Positions 24,901 through 36,162 of a stretch of 64,000 bases of DNA are shown piece after piece. Position numbers and translations under genes: made by a program. The DNA lies in the NCBI GenBank assembly GCA_030844895.1, contig JAUTDX010000063.1, positions 372,001 to 436,000 of the forward strand, written 5' to 3'. Each line of letters begins with the position of its first letter. The first letter of the stretch is position 1. The notes under the pieces are model-generated. The model made no database searches and was not told the DNA's origin. It saw only the letters and a program-made list of their open reading frames with translations. This DNA is from Ambrosia x helenae. Its lineage: Eukaryota; Streptophyta; Magnoliopsida; Asterales; Asteraceae.

Positions 24901-26194
24901 GTATAATAGATACTGGATTTTCTTAGGCCCATGTAACATGTGTGATCCAGGCCACAAGAGGATTTATTTTGAATCATCTGAAGATGGTCACTGGGAAGTG
25001 ATTGAAACCGAAGAGGTAACCTGGGGCATAAATTGGTTTTCTGAATATTCAAAGAGAGTTGATATTGATTTTTCTTAAAAAATGTTTTTATTTACAGGAT
25101 TTAGCCAACTTAATATCGGCTTTGGACCAAATGGGAAGAAGAGAGTGTCGTCTTCTTTCATCTTTAAAAAAAATCGAGGCTGCTCTTTGTGAAGCTATGT
25201 CCAGCATGCATACTGATGCCACAGTTGGTCAACCAGCTGTTTCAGGTGAATCTGAAAGGAGTATTTCCAGAGATGACAGCTCGTCAGCTGTGTCAGATGT
25301 GGACAACCTATTGGGGCTACATTACATGCAGCACGATAATCTGGTTTCTACCAGTGCTGTTTCAACTCCAGTTGGAAACAGAGAGCAGACTAAACAGAAA
25401 TGGTGCGCCTTCAACAATTTGATGTATGGTTATGGAACTCGTTTTGTTCTGCCCTAAATTCAGCTAAACATGGGAAAAAGTCTTTTCTTGATTCACTTGC
25501 TAGGTGTGTGAGTTGTCATGATTTATATTGGAGAGATGAGAAACATTGTAGGATTTGTCATACGACATTCGAGCTTGATTTTGATTTAGAAGAACGCTAT
25601 ACCATTCATGTTGCCACCTGTAAGGATGACTCAGCCCCCGATATGTTTCCAAAGCATAAAATATTCTCATCACAGTTACAGTCACTTAAAGCTGCAGCAT
25701 ACACACTTGAGGTGAGTTCTAGTTCATATTCTTAGTTGAAACAATTTTCTGGTGTTTTCGTGTTCTAATTCTGATATGCAGTCATCTATGCCTGAGGGTG
25801 CAATGGTGGGTGCTTGGACAAAGTCTGCACATAACATATGGGTCAAGCGGTTAAGACGTACCTCCACTCTGGTGCAATTGCTACAGGTACTTCAAACATA
25901 TGCTTTACACTCATAAATGTTTGAAACCGAGGTAGCGAACTGATATTTATCTTTTTATATATATTTTAGGTTCTTTCTGATTTCGTTGGTTCCATCAATA
26001 AAGAATGGGTGTATGAAAGCGACACAGCTCTTGGGTTTGATTGTGATATGGATGATATTATTGCAAGCTTCGCATCCATGCCCCAAACATCGTCTGCAGT
26101 TGCATTGTGGTTGGTTAGGTTGGATTTCTTAGTCGCTCCTCATCTAAAAATAGGTGGACATCGAAAAAGGAATGGGCGTGTCTTCAAGAGCTAG
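19520..26194 (+). CDS. RLT3: RLT3-like DDT-domain chromatin protein, 15 exons
   Basis: The protein belongs to the plant RINGLET family, whose Arabidopsis members partner ISWI remodellers in the nucleus. Exons with clean GT-AG junctions: 19520-19731, 20934-20992, 21098-21451, 21535-21588, 21672-21888, 22010-22110, 23144-23230, 23376-23507, 23594-23733, 23854-23976, 24057-24515, 24626-25015, 25098-25711, 25782-25886, 25970-26194. All phases agree and give about 1,090 residues. Visible domains: YILSKVFRKDGPTLGVEF near the N-terminus, DDT (about 310-385), HARE-HTH (about 455-540), WHIM segments (about 605-645 and 730-770) and a Cys/His motif CVSCHDLYWRDEKHCRICH (about 905). No homeobox is seen, which fits RLT3. 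The reading frame needs one base fewer in the A run at 19567-19571 and one more near 23608 and 25402. These are homopolymer-length errors or real frameshifts. Confidence 0.85.
20252..20708. mobile_element. hAT-type MITE in RLT3 intron 1
   Basis: The ends CATAGTTATCAAAGGCG and GGCTTTTAACAACTATG are imperfect inverted repeats. They are flanked by the perfect 8-bp duplication ATATGGGT (20244-20251 and 20709-20716). The subterminal regions repeat GGCGC and GCCTCGCC motifs. The interior encodes nothing. A truncated relative lies at about 41545-41919. Confidence 0.85.
21155..21310 (+). repeat. In-frame 60-bp tandem repeat in RLT3 exon 3
   Basis: Three units begin at 21155, 21215 and 21275. The first two encode KHG(M/I)GKGLWRLTNPEGN(L/S)VK, and the third begins KHGIGKGLMTIRQLTNPNAV. 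The unit length is exactly 20 codons, so the frame is kept. Related proteins that I recall carry one such segment, so two extra copies appear to be a lineage-specific expansion. Confidence 0.85.
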
Positions 26195-27596
26195 ATAAAA
26201 AAGGTACGTCTTCTTGTTGTTAGGTTATAAAGCCCATGTTAGTGACGGTCATATGGATTGGTTTATTGATGCTTCAGGTAAGAACAATCTAGTCAGTCTG
26301 GTAGATATTATACTAAGTGATCAGTAGGGCAACCAACTTGAAACAATTGCATGTAATGCAAATCACCGTTCTGTATCGTTGTTTTGTCAATTGCTGATGG
26401 AAGCATGAGATTGGCGGTCAGGCGGTAAGGACAATTACAAGGGCTCTTCTCTTAAGGTTGTCTGGCTGGGGCTACCTTATTTTTGGGACATGAGTTAGCT
26501 GAGATGATTTAAAGATTCTTGTACAGGCAATTAGGTGGTTAATCTAGGAGGCGTTTACAGCTTTAGGTATAATACTTGTGCTGATTCACAAGACTACTTT
26601 TTGCCAGAAAAAAACGATCTACATATCTTCATTCCTTATTATATATGATGTATGTTGTAGTGCCTGCTTAAACCTTAAACGTTAAACCTTACTTTTGACC
26701 GAAAGGGAATAACGAGTTGTTTGTTAATAAAGATGGTCAACCTTCATTGTTGCTTGCGACGCCGCACATGTTGCATCTCTTTTAGCTTCCCTAAGAATAA
26801 CTAAAGTTTGTATTCACTTTCTTGTTTTCTCTACTTTCTTGTTATCATGTTGGGGTGCTGACTTTTACTGCTTGGGGTTGGATTTCGTCTTTATTAGAAC
26901 CATCTCTACTTCTGTCTGTATCACATGCAAGTTCAAAGGATAAACCCTGCTGTAAGCCAAAGCTAGCCATCGCAAACAATGGTTGTCAGGTCGGGCAGTG
27001 AATGAAAGAACGAGAGTGACCGCCTGTGGTGAAGGTGCCCTTTGGATTCTGTAGTTTGCAATTTAAGTGAATCAAGTTCAGTTTGCAATGTCGGAACAAG
27101 GTTGTCCTGTATCCAATCTTATTAAGACAAAAAAACAAACAAAAAGAAAGAAAAAAAAAGAAGCAACTAGTATTTCTAAAAGCACCAATATAATAGAAAA
27201 ATAACTATCCGACTACAAATTGCCAAAACTTAATCACGGATTACACACTCGTTTGTGTTACGTTCATATAATTAAAATATATACACAAGAAACACTGTCA
27301 ATAAAAGCTTTTAAGGGAATATTAAACAGCAAGAACCCGTAAATTGACAAAAAAGCGTACGTGTTGGTAATTATGAAATTAAAAGTTTAAAACACAATTC
27401 TCACTCAAAGCAGGTGCCCTCTCTTTCCTCCCAAATATTTTATCAAAGTATAATATCCAGTGTTGGCTCTTACGTACTCAAATTTTTTTTTTTTTAATGA
27501 CAAAAAACTTTATATATAATATAAAGGCCCAGCAAGAGACTGGATAGAGAGTACAAAACACACCCCATCTTACGTACTCATAATTATCTTGTTAAC
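26195..27596. other. RLT3 3' region and intergenic DNA
   Basis: The sequence after the stop codon carries ordinary AT-rich 3'-flanking DNA with several AATAAA-like and poly(A) tracts. No second open frame with coding character or RNA gene was recognised. Confidence 0.6.
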
Positions 27597-28266
27597 CAGT
27601 GACGAATGCATAAATTTTTTGGATGGAGGGCACAATTTAATTGGCCAGGTTAAAACAAGGCGAGTCAAAGCTAGTCAAGTCAAAATAGGTCGGACAAAGT
27701 CAATTCATTGTTAACCACTTAATTAGAAAACCAATTCTTATATTATTTTTAATCGGAGGATCCTAGTATCCAATTTTTGATATTTGATATACTATTTTAT
27801 TTTATTGAATTGAAAAATAGATATAAAAGAGAAATAATAAAGTCAGCTAATATAAATACAAACAAATTAACAATATGGAAAATAATTTCTTACTTAACTT
27901 TCCTTATATTATTATTATAATTATTATTAAATTGTTTAATTAGAAAAAGGAAAACATAAGTGGACAACAAATGCTCAGGAGTCAGACTTTAACATAGGTA
28001 GTACAACACCCATTTTCTTTGTACTATTCCCTTTCATTCATCTGATATCGCTGCAACTACAAAGCCTGCCGGAAAACAATTCCGGTGAAAGTTTATCAAC
28101 ATTCCTCTTCTATTTGCCTACTCTCATCTTCAACTTCTTTTTCATTATTAATTTTCCTGGGAAAGTTTTTCATTTTCTTTAGTTTTAAAGGCACCAAATT
28201 ATGAATGAGCTCGTGAATGTACGGTGGGCACAGGCCCACCGTCCCTGTACAGTGAATCCGCCCCTG
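27597..28266. mobile_element. Non-autonomous hAT element with 8-bp TSD
   Basis: The left end CAGTGACGAATGCA and the right end GTGAATCCGCCCCTG are imperfect inverted repeats (CAG...CTG). They are flanked by the perfect duplication TTGTTAAC (27589-27596 and 28267-28274). The right end matches the right end of the 3428-4982 element (GATCCGCCCCTG). The 670-bp interior has no transposase. Confidence 0.87.
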
Positions 28267-28821
28267 TTGTTAACAATATTATGTGCAAACGAGGATCACA
28301 TAAAGTTGTTTTTAATAAAGTTTAATTCGCTTTATACGTTTATACTAGTATATTAAATATAGTATGTTTATAACCATCGGGTTTTGGCAATCGACATTCC
28401 AACATGTAAGTTACAATCACATTTGGGTGTGGAATAAAAGTAATTTGCCTTTCAAAAAAAAAAAAAAAAAAAGTTACAACCACATAATGTCATTAATAGG
28501 TATACCCAATATTCTTACTATATGAAAAACATGTATCCCGCATATATGTGACATTGCTAAATGATCGGGTATGTATAAGGTTACCAAAATGTGTCTCGTA
28601 CCCAACACATTTTCAGTCTTAAAACCCACCTATATAAGTTAATCATGCATCTTATTAAAACAAATATAAATTTATCATTTATTTTCTTTTGATAATTTAA
28701 CAAAAAAAGTCGTATGGTAGAATCCAAAATCTATTACCTTGTTTATACTCAAGAGTCGAATGCAACTTGGAATAAAACTATGAAAACAGTACTTTGTTTT
28801 CATCTTCTCCAACTCATAACG

Positions 28822-29299
28822 TTGACTATTGACTTTTGTGATCTATTTTGACTTTAAATGCGGTGTACTACTCACAACCACTCTCGCACCCAAGATCTAT
28901 TAGTATAAGGGGGCCTTAGTATAATGATAAAATGACCATCAACATTGACATAAACATAGCGTTCACATATCCCAAGGTCAACGTTTTACTTTCCTTAACA
29001 AAAAAAAAATATTTTTTTTTGTAAAATATATTCATTTTAAACAAATACATCAGTCGCGTTTCAGTTTTAATTTTAATTTTTCTTAATAAAGTTATTTCAA
29101 GTTGAATATATTAATCATGCAAAACCAGGACACAATCGTGGATGACAAAATAAGCCAGTCACGTCCAAATCAAGATGCCATATGAACACAAAGCTTTGAC
29201 TTTGTGTTACACCCTCTTCTATATTTAGTTTAATACTTTGCGATAATCATAAACAGTTGAACACCACATTTAATCTCACATTTTTCAAAACCCGAATAA
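28822..29299 (+). promoter_or_regulatory. Upstream region of the receptor kinase with W-box cores
   Basis: TTGAC cores, the WRKY-factor binding core, occur at 28822-28826, 28829-28833, 28848-28852, 28945-28949 and 29196-29200, with a reverse copy (GTCAA) at 28977-28981. A TATATTTA sequence near 29220 could be the TATA box, about 80 bp before the start codon. WRKY-responsive promoters are common for immune receptors. Function here is inferred from motif density only. Confidence 0.4.
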
Positions 29300-32200
29300 A
29301 TGGGTACCAAACGGTTCCTTTTTTCGCCACCGTTTCTCTTCATCGTTTTGGTGCACGCGGCCGTGTTTACCACACTCACCAACACGGCCGCTGCACAAAA
29401 CATCACCAACGCGACCACCATCTCCACTGGTGACCGTGTGGCATTGCTCGCAATAAAAAGAATGATTGAAGATGATCCACAAGGCGTCTTGACCACATGG
29501 AACGAGTCCAGCGCCAATTTCTGCCAATGGAAAGGTGTTACTTGCAGCCCGCGCCACGCTAGAGTCACTCTCCTGGACCTCCAGTCTAGTGGCTTAACCG
29601 GTACGTTATCTCCTTCAATAGGAAACTTAAGTTTTCTAAAAGGTATTCGCCTCCAAAACAACACGTTTTCTGGCGAAATCCCTCCTGAAATCGGCCGTCT
29701 CTTTAGACTACAAGAACTACGTCTTTACAACAACTCTTTCACTGGAAACATCCCGACCGCGATAACTAACTGCTCCAATCTCCAAGTCCTTCACTTGGGT
29801 TACAATAATCTAGTGGGTAGGATCCCGGACAGGATTGGTTTATTGTCCAACTTAACCACTCTCATCCTTCATGGCAACATTTTAGAAGGCGGGATTCCCT
29901 CGTTTATAGGGAACCTTACATCGCTTGAAACGCTTTCTCTAGGCGAGTGTCAACTCGGTGGAGCATTTCCTGATGTATTCCACAGGCTAACTAAGTTGGC
30001 AAGAGTTGCATTGCCGGTAACAACCTTGTTGGTACCATCCCACCTTCATTTTATAACCTTTCGTCTTTAGAACAAGCGTTTATCGATAATAATCGCCTCA
30101 CTGGTCGACTGCCAGCCAACTTAGGAACCATAATGCCTCATCTCGTTGTACTTTCTTTGGCTGATAATCAACTAACGGGCCAGCTTCCATCGTCGGTTCT
30201 CAGCGCACCACAACTAACTGTCCTAGATGTAGCTAGAAACAATCTATCAGGAAAACTAATAATAACTCCTAGGAATGCATGTAGTTTTAATATCCTGTCA
30301 CTAGGTTTCAACAGTTTTGGAACCGGTGAAGCTGACGAAATGAAGTTTATCGACGATTTATCAATCTGTAGCGAGTTAGGCGTGTTAGATCTCGGTTACA
30401 ATCAGTTGAGAGGCGTCCTACCCGAATCATTAGCAAATTTGTCAACCACAGTTTATTTCCTAAGCGCTGCTTCGAATTATCTTTCGGGTAGCCTTCCCTC
30501 ATTGATTGGTAATCTTTCGGGTTTAACTTCACTAGACTTTTCTAATAATCATCTTAGCGGTACACTTCCAACGACCATTGGCGATCTTGAAAATCTACGA
30601 CGGTTAGATCTAACGAATAATTCTTTCTCAGGGAACATTCCTGGGTCATTAGGTAACCTGTCATGGATGATTGATCTGTACCTTAGTTCAAATGAATTTA
30701 ATGGTACTATTCCATCAACTTTAGGGAACTGTAAAAGGTTGTTAAGGCTAAACCTTGATGGAAATAACTTGACTGGGGACATACCTAGTCAGTTATTTGA
30801 ACTCGAATCGCTTTCCATAAGCCTGAACTTGGGTAACAACCAATTGTCTGGATCACTTCCTGTGGAGGTTGGAAACCTTAAGAGCTTAAACGAAATTATT
30901 TTGGCGAACAATCGGTTGTCTGGTGAGCTTCCAAGTAGTCTTGGTAGCTGCAGCAGTCTTCAGAATCTTAACATAAGCAACAACTGGTTTTCTGGATCTA
31001 TTCCATCATCGTTGGGAGCTCTACGCGCACTCGAGAATCTTGATGTGTCTCATAACAACTTTACTGGTGAAATCCCGACTTATTTTGAAGTAATTCCTTT
31101 GAAGAGTGTCAACATATCGTTTAACAGGTTCCGCGGAGAGGTGCCAGGAAAAGGCGTGTTTGCGAATGCGAGTGCAGTATCTATTGTCGAAAATGATTGG
31201 CTTTGTGGCGGCGTACCTGAACTTCAGCTACCAAAGTGCAGTTCTAATAAGAAGAAAAACAAATTGAGTCTTGCAGTTATATTAGTGATTTCTTTAGTTT
31301 CGGCTTTGGTTTTTGTAGCGCTAGTGTCGTTTTTCGTGTGCTATCGATGGAAAAAGGAAGTGGAAGATGACTCCCCGGAGACTGGCTCCAGGGAGTCATT
31401 AATTCAGGTTTCTTTTGAAACGCTCCACAAAGCGACCGATGGGTTTTCTCCCAAAAACCTCATCGGCGAGGGCAGCTTTTCATCTGTATATAAAGGGCGC
31501 TACTATACAGACGGTGTGAATTTTGTTGCTGTTAAAGTACTAAATCTTCGTCGTCGAGGTGGTTCCAAAAGCTTCATTGCCGAGTGCGAGGCACTAAGAA
31601 ATGCGCGACATAGAAACCTAGCGAGAGTCATAACTTGTTGCAGTGGTATTGACTACCAAGGCAATGAATTCAAAGCCATAGTTTACGAGTTCATGCCCAA
31701 TGGAAGTTTAGACCGATGGCTGCATAACCCCCTAAATGAATTCGAGTTCCCTCAACTCAGTCTGATTCAGAGAGTGTGTATTGCGTTGGATGTGGCGTAT
31801 GCGCTTGATTATCTTCATCTTCGTGCTGGAAAGACCATTGTTCATTGTGATTTGAAGCCTAGCAACATTCTCCTTGATGAAGATATGGTTGCACATGTTG
31901 GAGATTTCGGGATTTCAAAGATTCTTCAATCTGAGTACCAAAATAGACATAATAGTAGCTCCGCTGGAGTTAGAGGAACAATCGGCTATGCAGCTCCGGG
32001 TATGTTTATTATTATCATCTTTAAGTATGTTTATTTGTCCATATTGTAGTTAGGAGGATACTTATTTGGGATTGCGTTTTGAATCTGATTTTCAGATTGT
32101 TGCGTTTTGAAAACACAGATAATCAGTTTTTAGTGTTTGGGAATGCGTTTTGAAAACGCATATAATCAGGTTTTTAGGTTACCAAAACGCAATAATCTAT

Positions 32201-32748
32201 AAGCAGCTCCACGTCTGCTTTTCCAAAACGCATAATCTGTTTTGAATAATCAATCCCAAACACCCCCTTATTGACTTTTTATCATTATTATTAGTTGGCT
32301 AGCGTTATCCGTGCACACGACTTTATGCTAGAAGCCTAAAACTAGTTTTATTGCAGAATATGGGGTTGGAAGCAAAGTGTCAAGAAGTGGAGATATGTAC
32401 AGTTATGGGATATTGTTGCTGGAGATGATGACTTGTAAAAAGCCCACCGACGCCATGTTTGGAGCCGAGCTCAGCCTACACAAGTATGCTAATAAAGCCA
32501 TAGATGACGATAGCGTGCTTGGGATAGTTGATCCAGTGCTTTTGAAAGATGAGAAGATTGTAGTGATAACCAACAAGGAAGAAACAACCGAAGATTACAT
32601 GAATCATGAAAGATGTTTGCACTTGTTGCTCGAAATCGGAGTGTCATGTTCGATGGAATCACCACAGTATAGAATGGACACTGCTAGTGTTATCCAAGAG
32701 CTCCAGTTGATAAAGGATGCTATTATAGGGAACTCTACTCAGCTTTGA
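29300..32748 (+). CDS. LRR receptor-like kinase, subfamily XII (EFR/Xa21 type)
   Basis: This is a plasma-membrane pattern-recognition-type receptor kinase. Exons are 29300-31999 and 32357-32748, the typical single late intron of subfamily XII, giving about 1,030 residues. Visible in order: signal peptide (1-32), Leu-rich-repeat N-cap (GDRVALLAIKRMIEDDPQGV), about 20 LRRs, Cys pair, transmembrane helix (LAVILVISLVSALVFVALV, about 655-685), glycine loop GEGSFSSVYKG, VAVK lysine, catalytic HCDLKPSN, DFG, and APE restored across the splice site. Cys before the catalytic Asp makes it a non-RD kinase, as in EFR, FLS2 and Xa21. The frame breaks near 30008, where GTTGCATT should read with one more G. 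Both sides are otherwise uninterrupted, so this is either a sequencing error or a young pseudogene. No ligand can be inferred. Confidence 0.88.
32063..32267. mobile_element. Tourist-like MITE in the receptor-kinase intron
   Basis: TTTGGGATTGCGTTTTGAA on the left and TCAATCCCAAACACCCCC on the right, with TTA on each side, bound a segment whose core (ACCAAAACGCAATAATCTA) matches the MITE at 18925-19123. The left end seems to have lost its outer bases. It makes up more than half of the 357-bp intron. Confidence 0.65.
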
Positions 32749-33440
32749 AGAGTTGTTACACTCTTGATTTAAAAGTTAGTTAGCCTTTGGTTTACACCTT
32801 GTATTATCTAGCTGTACATATATATAAAAATAATAATAATAATAAATTATCCAATGCAACAAATCATAAATCATTCACCATCAATACCTATTGGATTTCA
32901 ATTTCTTTTTTATTAATGGGTTGATGTGGAAGAGTAGTGACTCATTACCAAATATAATGATTATGATAACTACATGATCAAACGCACCTTAAGTTTTAAA
33001 AACAAATATAATGTAAAATATAAGGAAGACCCCTTTACAATATATTAATTTGTTCTATCTCAACTAAATATTCCTATAATGAGCTGATTAATTGAGCCCA
33101 CATAACAACAAGCAAAGTTTGATTTGTGAACTAGATGAGCTCAAGTATGTCGGTTTCTCCATAACAACAGTTCGAGCCTTAGCTGAACCTAGAACAACTC
33201 TAGAACAAATGTAAAACGAATAAAAAAATCATTCTTAATTACCTAGCCGATCGTGTTCTTTTTAAACATTTTATTAACAGTTACCTTAGGGTTCCGGATA
33301 GGTCACAGGTTCGATCCATGCACATTAAAAAAAAAAAATTCCTCATGACGGTTTGAGCTTAGGCAAGGAGGACACCGGTGTGTGGGTAGAAATTCAAACT
33401 TGGGACCGCTAGGTTAGGGGTATACAAGGATTTCCACTGA
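32749..33440. other. 3' flank of the receptor kinase, SINE-like remnant
   Basis: No gene is seen. At about 33275-33340, ACAGGTTCGATCC resembles a Pol III B box and is followed by a 12-base A-tract, suggesting an old tRNA-derived SINE. I could not find a convincing target duplication. Confidence 0.35.
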
Positions 33441-33846
33441 GAGGGTGTTTGGGATTGAGTTTGGAGATGCAAAAGTGCTTTTGGTCAAAAGTGCTTATTG
33501 GCTTATGACTTTTTGAAAAGGAGTTTTAAAAAAAATGTTTGGATTAGCTTTTGGGATGAGAAACGTCAAAAAGTCAATAGATTGTCTTTTTTTTAAGTGT
33601 TTCGCTTAACTTATTGTGAATATTGGTTGTATGGGTGGTAGATTTGTAATTTTTTTCCAAAAGTCAAAAGCCAAAAGCCAGGATTTCTAAATTTTCAAAA
33701 ACAACTTTTCCACCCTTAAAAACCAAAAGCCAAAAGTCAAAACAGAAAGTGCTTTTGGGTTACACAAACAGTTTATTGACTTATTGGCTTTTTGAAAAAG
33801 CCAATAAGTCAATAAGTTGTTTTGAAACTCAATCCCAAACACCCTC
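33441..33846. mobile_element. Tourist-like MITE with perfect 22-bp inverted repeats
   Basis: GAGGGTGTTTGGGATTGAGTTT and its exact inverse AAACTCAATCCCAAACACCCTC end the element. TGA flanks it on both sides (33438-33440 and 33847-33849). The interior is built from AAAAGTCAAAAGCCAAAAG-type repeats arranged in mirror orientation, so the whole element can fold. No coding sequence. Confidence 0.88.
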
Positions 33847-34958
33847 TGAACTAAGCCTTTAAAAAAATGTGTATTTTTATAAAAATAGAAAAAAAAGACA
33901 TAAATGCCCCTTACTTAGAGATAAAAAATGGCTCAGGTTATTCACACACTAGGGTTTTTTTTATCTAAACACCCTTCTCAATGGCTCATTGGGGCCTCAA
34001 TTACCCATTGAGAGTCAAACAGAGAACCTCAATGGGACATTGAGGCCTCAACGACCCATTGAGGGCCAAAAACTGGAAAAAGATGGTCCATTAAGGCCTC
34101 AATGACCCCTTGAGGTTTGTCAATTATTGGTAATCATTAACCAATCATTGGCAATGATTGGTAATGATTGGTTATGGTAAAAAAGAAGTGTAGTGTGAGT
34201 GTTTAGCTCGTTGAAGCAAGCTCAATGGCCCATTGAGAGACCTCAATGGCTAATTGAGGCCTCAATGGTCAGTTGAAACATTTTTTTTCCTTTTTAGCTC
34301 GTTGAAGCAAGCTCAATGGCCCATTGAGAGACCTCAATGGCTAATTGAGACCTCAATGGTCCGTTGAGACATTTTTTTTCCTTTTTAGCTCGTTGAAGCA
34401 AGCTCAATGGCCCATGACCTCAATGGCTAATTGAGGCCTCAATGGTCCGTTGAGACATTTTTTTTCCTTTTTAGCTCGTTGAAGCAAGTTTTGGCTGCTC
34501 AATGGCCCATTGAGAGACCTAATGGCCAATTGAGGCCTCAATGGTCCGTTGAGAGGGTCTCAATGGGTCATTGAGAGGGTCTCAATGGCCAATTAAGACC
34601 TCAATGGTTCGTTGTAATTTTTTTTTAATTTTTAATTAATTGTAGAAGCTTCCTCAAGAAGCTTTGTCTCAATGGGCCATTGAGACCTCAACGACCCATC
34701 GTTGATTTGTCTCAATGGCCCATTGAGGCCTCAACGGCCCATCGTTTTTCAAAATTTTGGTCTCAATGACCCATTATGGCCTCCACGACCCTCAATGACC
34801 CATATTTTTTTTTTTTTTGGTTTTTTCGCGTGTTTTACGTATTCTAAGCTTAATATTTGTATTTTTTATATAAAAAATAAAAAGTACATTCTTCTCATAA
34901 TTATAAATTAGCGTACACAACAATTTTTTTTCCGTTAAGTCGAAGTAACATAGATAAG

Positions 34959-35291
34959 CTAGGTTAAGTCGAAGTATTGAGGTGGTGGAACATCAACCCT
35001 TTGTATACGGTCGTCATATATCATCTCCCACTCACTTGCCTCTTCAGATCGAAACTTACACCATGTGCTATTCAGTTTTGGCATTGGGGTTTCATACGAA
35101 ACATCCGGGTTAGGTTCCACTTTTATGTCAACACCTTCAGAAGCACATTTCTCATTGTTATCACCTTCCTCGAAGTCCTTAGCACCATTCCCGCTCGAAT
35201 TGTAAGTCCCGTATGTGTACTGCGGGTAGCTTGGTGGCACGAAAAATGACTCCTCTTCCTCTACATATTCCTGGTTCAGATCGGGCAGCAT
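34959..35291 (-). CDS. Unrecognised acidic protein fragment inside the palindrome-array element
   Basis: The frame starting at an ATG (35291) encodes 110 residues rich in Glu, Asp, Pro and Tyr (MLPDLNQEYVEEEESFFVPP at the start, PMPKLNSTWCKFRSEEA and EWEMIYDD later). The same frame is open upstream to a TGA at about 35402, so the fragment may be longer. I do not recognise the family. The N-terminal parts of some plant transposases and FAR1-like proteins are acidic like this, but no diagnostic domain is visible. Its location between the two palindrome arrays suggests it belongs to the element and not to the host. Confidence 0.3.
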   Translation of the reverse strand: MLPDLNQEYVEEEESFFVPPSYPQYTYGTYNSSGNGAKDFEEGDNNEKCASEGVDIKVEPNPDVSYETPMPKLNSTWCKFRSEEASEWEMIYDDRIQRVDVPPPQYFDLT

Positions 35292-35712
35292 ATTCCCGTC
35301 ATTACCACGAACCCCGGATTTAACCTCCCCGTCACCAACTTGAACCCCGGGTCCGAAAACGCTTTCAGAGATGTAGGACTCGTTAAGAGACAGGTCATCG
35401 GTTCAAAAACTATGTAAATATGACATTGTGAGACCGGGAAATCGAGATGGGTCAAGAGAATAGTGGTGGTGATGTTTGAATTTTTTGGTGAAATGAGGAA
35501 GAAGCTGCTCACGTATTGGTTAAATGCTAAAAAACGACGGGCCATTGAGGCCTCAATGGGTCATTGAGGGATTAAATGCCCAAACCTAATACATTTTCAC
35601 GGGCCATTGAGGTCTCATTGGGTCGTGGGGAGTTTAAATGCCCAAACCTAACACATTTTAAAGGGCCATTGAGGCCTCAATGGGACGTGGGGAATCACTT
35701 TTTCAGACCATT

Positions 35713-35752
35713 TCAGTCTGAACTCCCTGCAAAAGCAGGGAGTTCAGACTGA
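35713..35752. repeat. Perfect 18-bp hairpin with a 4-base loop
   Basis: TCAGTCTGAACTCCCTGC is followed by AAAA and then its exact reverse complement. The stem is perfect, unlike the degenerate palindromes around it, and its sequence is unrelated to the CTCAATGG motif. Confidence 0.95.
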
Positions 35753-36162
35753 CACATCGTACCTCGTACTAGGATGGGTCGTTGAGGCCTCAATGGGACA
35801 TCGTTTTTTCCAGATTTGGCCTCAATGGCCCGTTGAGGCCTCAATGACCCATCGTTTTTTCCAGATTTGGCCTCAATGGCCCATTGAGGCCTCAATGACC
35901 CATCCTAAGGGTGTCTAGGGTTTTTTTGGGGGATGTCTAGATAGTATCACCCTAAAAAATGGATGTGGTTTATATCTTATTTCGATAAGAATACATGAGT
36001 CTGAGATTAGTTTAGAGTAATGTTACAGGTATCACCAAAATTTTGTAAGCAATCTCATATCTTGTCTCTTATCCGAATACAAAATACTCTTCCCGTTATC
36101 CATTTCGTTTTCCTTGTTGAATTTAGGTTCTGTGTACCCAAGTCGGGCATTAATTTTATCTA

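Larger units (their letters stand above)
33924..35960. mobile_element. Palindrome-array element (CTCAATGGCCCATTGAG motif)
   Basis: About 2 kb is dominated by degenerate copies of the near-palindrome CTCAATGGCCCATTGAGG, spaced irregularly. They form two arrays (about 33980-34800 and 35530-35905) around a non-repetitive centre with an acidic open frame. Near the outer ends are TAGGGTTTTTTTTATCTAAACACCC on the left and GGGTGTCTAGGGTTTTTTTG on the right, which look like a loose inverted pair. No TSD could be fixed. Within the left array a unit of about 90 bp containing TTTTAGCTCGTTGAAGCAAG is itself tandemly repeated at 34197-34500. Element class is unknown. Confidence 0.55.

Noticed and set aside
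32000..32049. Receptor kinase ending at 32049 as a truncated protein
   Set aside because: The frame reads into a GTATGT donor. Splicing to 32357 restores the APE motif and the rest of the kinase domain.
34000..35905. A CRISPR-like array from regular repeats
   Set aside because: The repeats are degenerate, irregularly spaced and in plant nuclear DNA, with no spacer structure.
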